Below, one piece after another: positions 44,405 through 46,574 of a DNA stretch of 46,574 nucleotides (positions are counted from its first letter, which is position 1; each line of letters opens with the position of its first letter). The stretch is taken from NCBI GenBank assembly GCA_902555535.1, contig CACDTB010000005.1:1-46574 (forward strand), written 5' to 3'. A program made the translations under genes and the position numbers. Source of the DNA: an uncultured Pelagibacteraceae bacterium (GTDB lineage: Bacteria > Pseudomonadota > Alphaproteobacteria > Pelagibacterales > Pelagibacteraceae). The notes below the pieces were generated by a model. That model saw nothing but the letters and a program-made list of their open reading frames with translations, searched no databases and was not told the DNA's origin.

Positions 44405-46315
44405 ATGGAACTATCAATTATATTTCTTCCACTTATTGCATCAATTATTTCAGGTTTTTTTGGAAAATATATCGGTGATAGAAATTCTGAAATAGTAACT
44501 AGCTTACTTGTTTCAATCTCTGCTCTATTATCAATTTTTGTTCTTTATCAAGTAATCGTTAATCAGTATGAAGAAAATATTGTTATAGCTACTTGGATAA
44601 GCTCGGGTTCACTTGATGTAAATTGGTCGATGTTAATTGATCCATTATCAGCTGTGATGTTAGTAGTTGTAACTTCTGTATCTGCTTTAGTACATATATA
44701 TTCAATAGGTTACATGTCACATGACCCTCATAAACCAAGATTTATGGCTTATTTATCATTGTTCACATTTGCAATGTTGATGCTTGTGACTTCAGATAAT
44801 TTCATACAATTATTTTTTGGTTGGGAAGGTGTTGGTTTATGTTCCTACTTCTTAATTGGTTTTTGGTTTAAAAAGGAAAGTGCAAATGCTGCAGCAATAA
44901 AAGCATTTGTTGTAAATAGAGTTGGTGATTTTGGTTTTGCTTTAGGAATTTTCTTAATATTTTATTTATTTGGAACTGTTAATTACTCAGAAGTTTTTCA
45001 ACAAATTCCAACAGTTGTAGATAAAAATTTATCATTTTTAGGTATTGAAGTTAAAGCAATAGATTTAATTTGTTTACTTTTATTTATTGGAGCAATGGGT
45101 AAATCTGCACAGATATTGCTACATACTTGGCTACCTGATGCAATGGAGGGTCCAACTCCAGTTTCAGCATTAATCCATGCAGCAACGATGGTAACAGCTG
45201 GTGTTTTTTTAGTAGTTAGGTGTTCACCAATTTACGAATATTCACCTTTAATACTAAATTTTATAACTATTGTTGGAATGACTACCGCATTCTTTGCAGC
45301 ATCTGTCGCTCTAGTTCAAACAGATATAAAAAAAATCATTGCTTACTCTACTTGTAGTCAACTTGGTTATATGTTTTTTGCAGCTGGAGTAGGTGCATAC
45401 AATGTTGCTATGTTTCACTTATTTACTCATGCATTTTTCAAAGCTTTATTATTTTTAGGATCTGGTTCAGTAATCCATGCATTTAAAAATGAGCAAAATA
45501 TAAATAATATGGGTGGTGTATGGAAAAAGTTACCATACACCTATGCTTTAATGATTATTGGAACACTTGCTTTAACGGGTTTTCCATTTTTATCAGGATT
45601 TTATTCTAAAGATGCAATTATAGAATTTGCGTATTTAAAAGGTAATACTACTGGTTATTATGCAGCTGGGATTGGAATAATTACAGCATTTTTAACATCC
45701 ATTTATTCTTGGAGATTGATATTTAAAACTTTCCATGGAGAGTACAATAATAAAGAGATCAAGATAGAGGAAACACACGAGTCCCCTTTAGTAATGCTTG
45801 TTCCATTATTTATTCTTTCAGTAGGAGCTGTATTTTCTGGTTTTCTATTTAAAGGACTATTTATTGGTTATGGTGAGAATTTATTCTGGGCAGAGTCTAT
45901 TAAGTTTTTAGAACCTTTAAGCACTGAACATCCACCTTTATGGTTTTTACTTTTAACACCTTGTTTAGTCTTGTTATCTATTCCTATTGCTTATTACTTA
46001 TTTGTAAAAAACAAAAAGTTACCTAATTCAATAGTTTCTATGAATAAACCTTTGTATAATTTTTTAGTCAACAAATGGTATTTTGATGAGTTATACGATG
46101 TGTTGTTTATTAAATCTTCAAAAAAACTAGGTCTATTTTTATGGAAATTTTGTGATGGAACAATAATTGATGGTTTTGGTCCTGATGGAATTTCCTCATT
46201 TATAAAAAAATGTTCAATCAAAGCAACTAAATTTCAAAGTGGTTTTATTTATCAATATGCATTTGTAATGTTGTTAGGTTTCTCTGCTTTACTAACTTTT
46301 TTAATAATTAAATAA
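44405..46315 (+). CDS. nuoL: NADH-quinone oxidoreductase subunit L
   Basis: This 636-aa antiporter-like proton-pumping subunit has about sixteen helices and the lateral helix region at its end. Conserved features are FFGWEGVGLCSYFLIGFWF with the key Glu, MGKSAQILLHTWLPDAMEGP with Lys and His, LIHAATMVTAGVFLVVR, and HLFTHAFFKALLFLGSGSVI. SGFYSKDAII marks the second conserved loop. The stop shares one base with the nuoM ATG (TAATG). Confidence 0.97.
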   Translation: MELSIIFLPLIASIISGFFGKYIGDRNSEIVTSLLVSISALLSIFVLYQVIVNQYEENIVIATWISSGSLDVNWSMLIDPLSAVMLVVVTSVSALVHIYSIGYMSHDPHKPRFMAYLSLFTFAMLMLVTSDNFIQLFFGWEGVGLCSYFLIGFWFKKESANAAAIKAFVVNRVGDFGFALGIFLIFYLFGTVNYSEVFQQIPTVVDKNLSFLGIEVKAIDLICLLLFIGAMGKSAQILLHTWLPDAMEGPTPVSALIHAATMVTAGVFLVVRCSPIYEYSPLILNFITIVGMTTAFFAASVALVQTDIKKIIAYSTCSQLGYMFFAAGVGAYNVAMFHLFTHAFFKALLFLGSGSVIHAFKNEQNINNMGGVWKKLPYTYALMIIGTLALTGFPFLSGFYSKDAIIEFAYLKGNTTGYYAAGIGIITAFLTSIYSWRLIFKTFHGEYNNKEIKIEETHESPLVMLVPLFILSVGAVFSGFLFKGLFIGYGENLFWAESIKFLEPLSTEHPPLWFLLLTPCLVLLSIPIAYYLFVKNKKLPNSIVSMNKPLYNFLVNKWYFDELYDVLFIKSSKKLGLFLWKFCDGTIIDGFGPDGISSFIKKCSIKATKFQSGFIYQYAFVMLLGFSALLTFLIIK

Positions 46316-46574
46316 TGAATTTTCCTATTCTTTCATCTCTAATATTATTGCCAACAATAGGAGCTTTATTTTTATTTTTTATAAAAGAAAAAGAAGGTAA
46401 TAATACTACAATAAAATATGTAGCTTTATTCACTACAGTAGTAAATTTTTTAATTTCCATTTATTTATGGATTGCTTTTGATCAATCTACTTCTAGTTTT
46501 CAATTTATAGAAGATAGAACATGGATTAAGGGATTTATTAATTATAAAGTTGGAGTAGATGGCATTTCAATTTT
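46315..46574 (+). CDS. nuoM: NADH-quinone oxidoreductase subunit M, N-terminal part (cut by window end)
   Basis: The ATG at 46315 opens a frame that runs to the window edge, about 86 codons. It begins MNFPILSSLILLPTIGALFL, contains a second helix (YVALFTTVVNFLISIYLWIA), and ends in INYKVGVDGISI, the usual NuoM segment before helix 3 (VGVDGISL in homologues). This is the expected next gene after nuoL. The rest, and presumably nuoN, lie outside the window. Confidence 0.93.
   Translation, partial: MNFPILSSLILLPTIGALFLFFIKEKEGNNTTIKYVALFTTVVNFLISIYLWIAFDQSTSSFQFIEDRTWIKGFINYKVGVDGISI

Noticed and set aside
1..46574. CRISPR arrays, insertion sequences, prophage or attachment sites next to the tRNAs
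   Set aside because: No regularly spaced repeats, transposase- or integrase-like products, or duplicated tRNA ends were seen.

Overview
The window reads as a chromosome segment of a SAR11-type marine alphaproteobacterium (Pelagibacterales, 'Candidatus Pelagibacter'-like). The evidence is strong A+T bias with Lys/Asn/Ile-rich proteins, very short or overlapping gene spacing (many ATGA and TAATG junctions), the lineage-typical aprM-aprB-aprA cluster, and the order tig-clpP-clpX-lon-tRNAs-nuoA-N. Taxonomy rests on gene content and remembered gene order, not on a search. I see no insertion sequence, prophage, CRISPR array or rRNA, and none of the genes looks like a transcription factor.

Layout. 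(1) 1-1837: end of pabB, then pabA, pabC (p-aminobenzoate/folate) and a HIT protein. (2) 1943-12577: a sulfur island. It holds aprMBA (sulfite/APS chemistry), an unknown 116-aa protein, a possible 44-aa membrane peptide, a TauE/SafE exporter, a YeiH-family carrier, the sulfolactate sulfo-lyase pair suyAB, divergent xsc (sulfoacetaldehyde acetyltransferase) and a DAO-type flavoenzyme. Suy and Xsc both release sulfite. AprBA could oxidise it to APS and the two carriers could expel it or its oxidation product, so the region reads as one sulfonate-carbon-use and sulfite-disposal unit. (3) 12620-19804: a TIGR02466-like putative Fe(II) oxygenase, then a compact minus-strand run of GMC oxidoreductase, TerC, SDR, M23 peptidase, FAH/hydratase-like enzyme, metal-site-deficient M24 protein and sulfotransferase. 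(4) 19946-25286: a TRAP transporter (dctPQM) with a clear hairpin terminator/attenuator after dctP, an NCS1 permease and a second SDR.

(5) 25289-28981: small and housekeeping genes (DUF3047, ybgC, family 5-like uracil-DNA glycosylase, histidine phosphatase, DUF1289), plus four very short ORFs of 40-57 codons found by reading the gaps. (6) 29083-35058: tRNA-Leu, trigger factor, clpP, clpX and lon, a proteostasis block. (7) 35109-46574: tRNA-Val, tRNA-Asp and the respiratory complex I operon nuoABCDEFGHIJKL, with nuoM running off the end.

No gene-free stretch exceeds 300 bases; the longest gaps hold the short ORFs and hairpins listed below.
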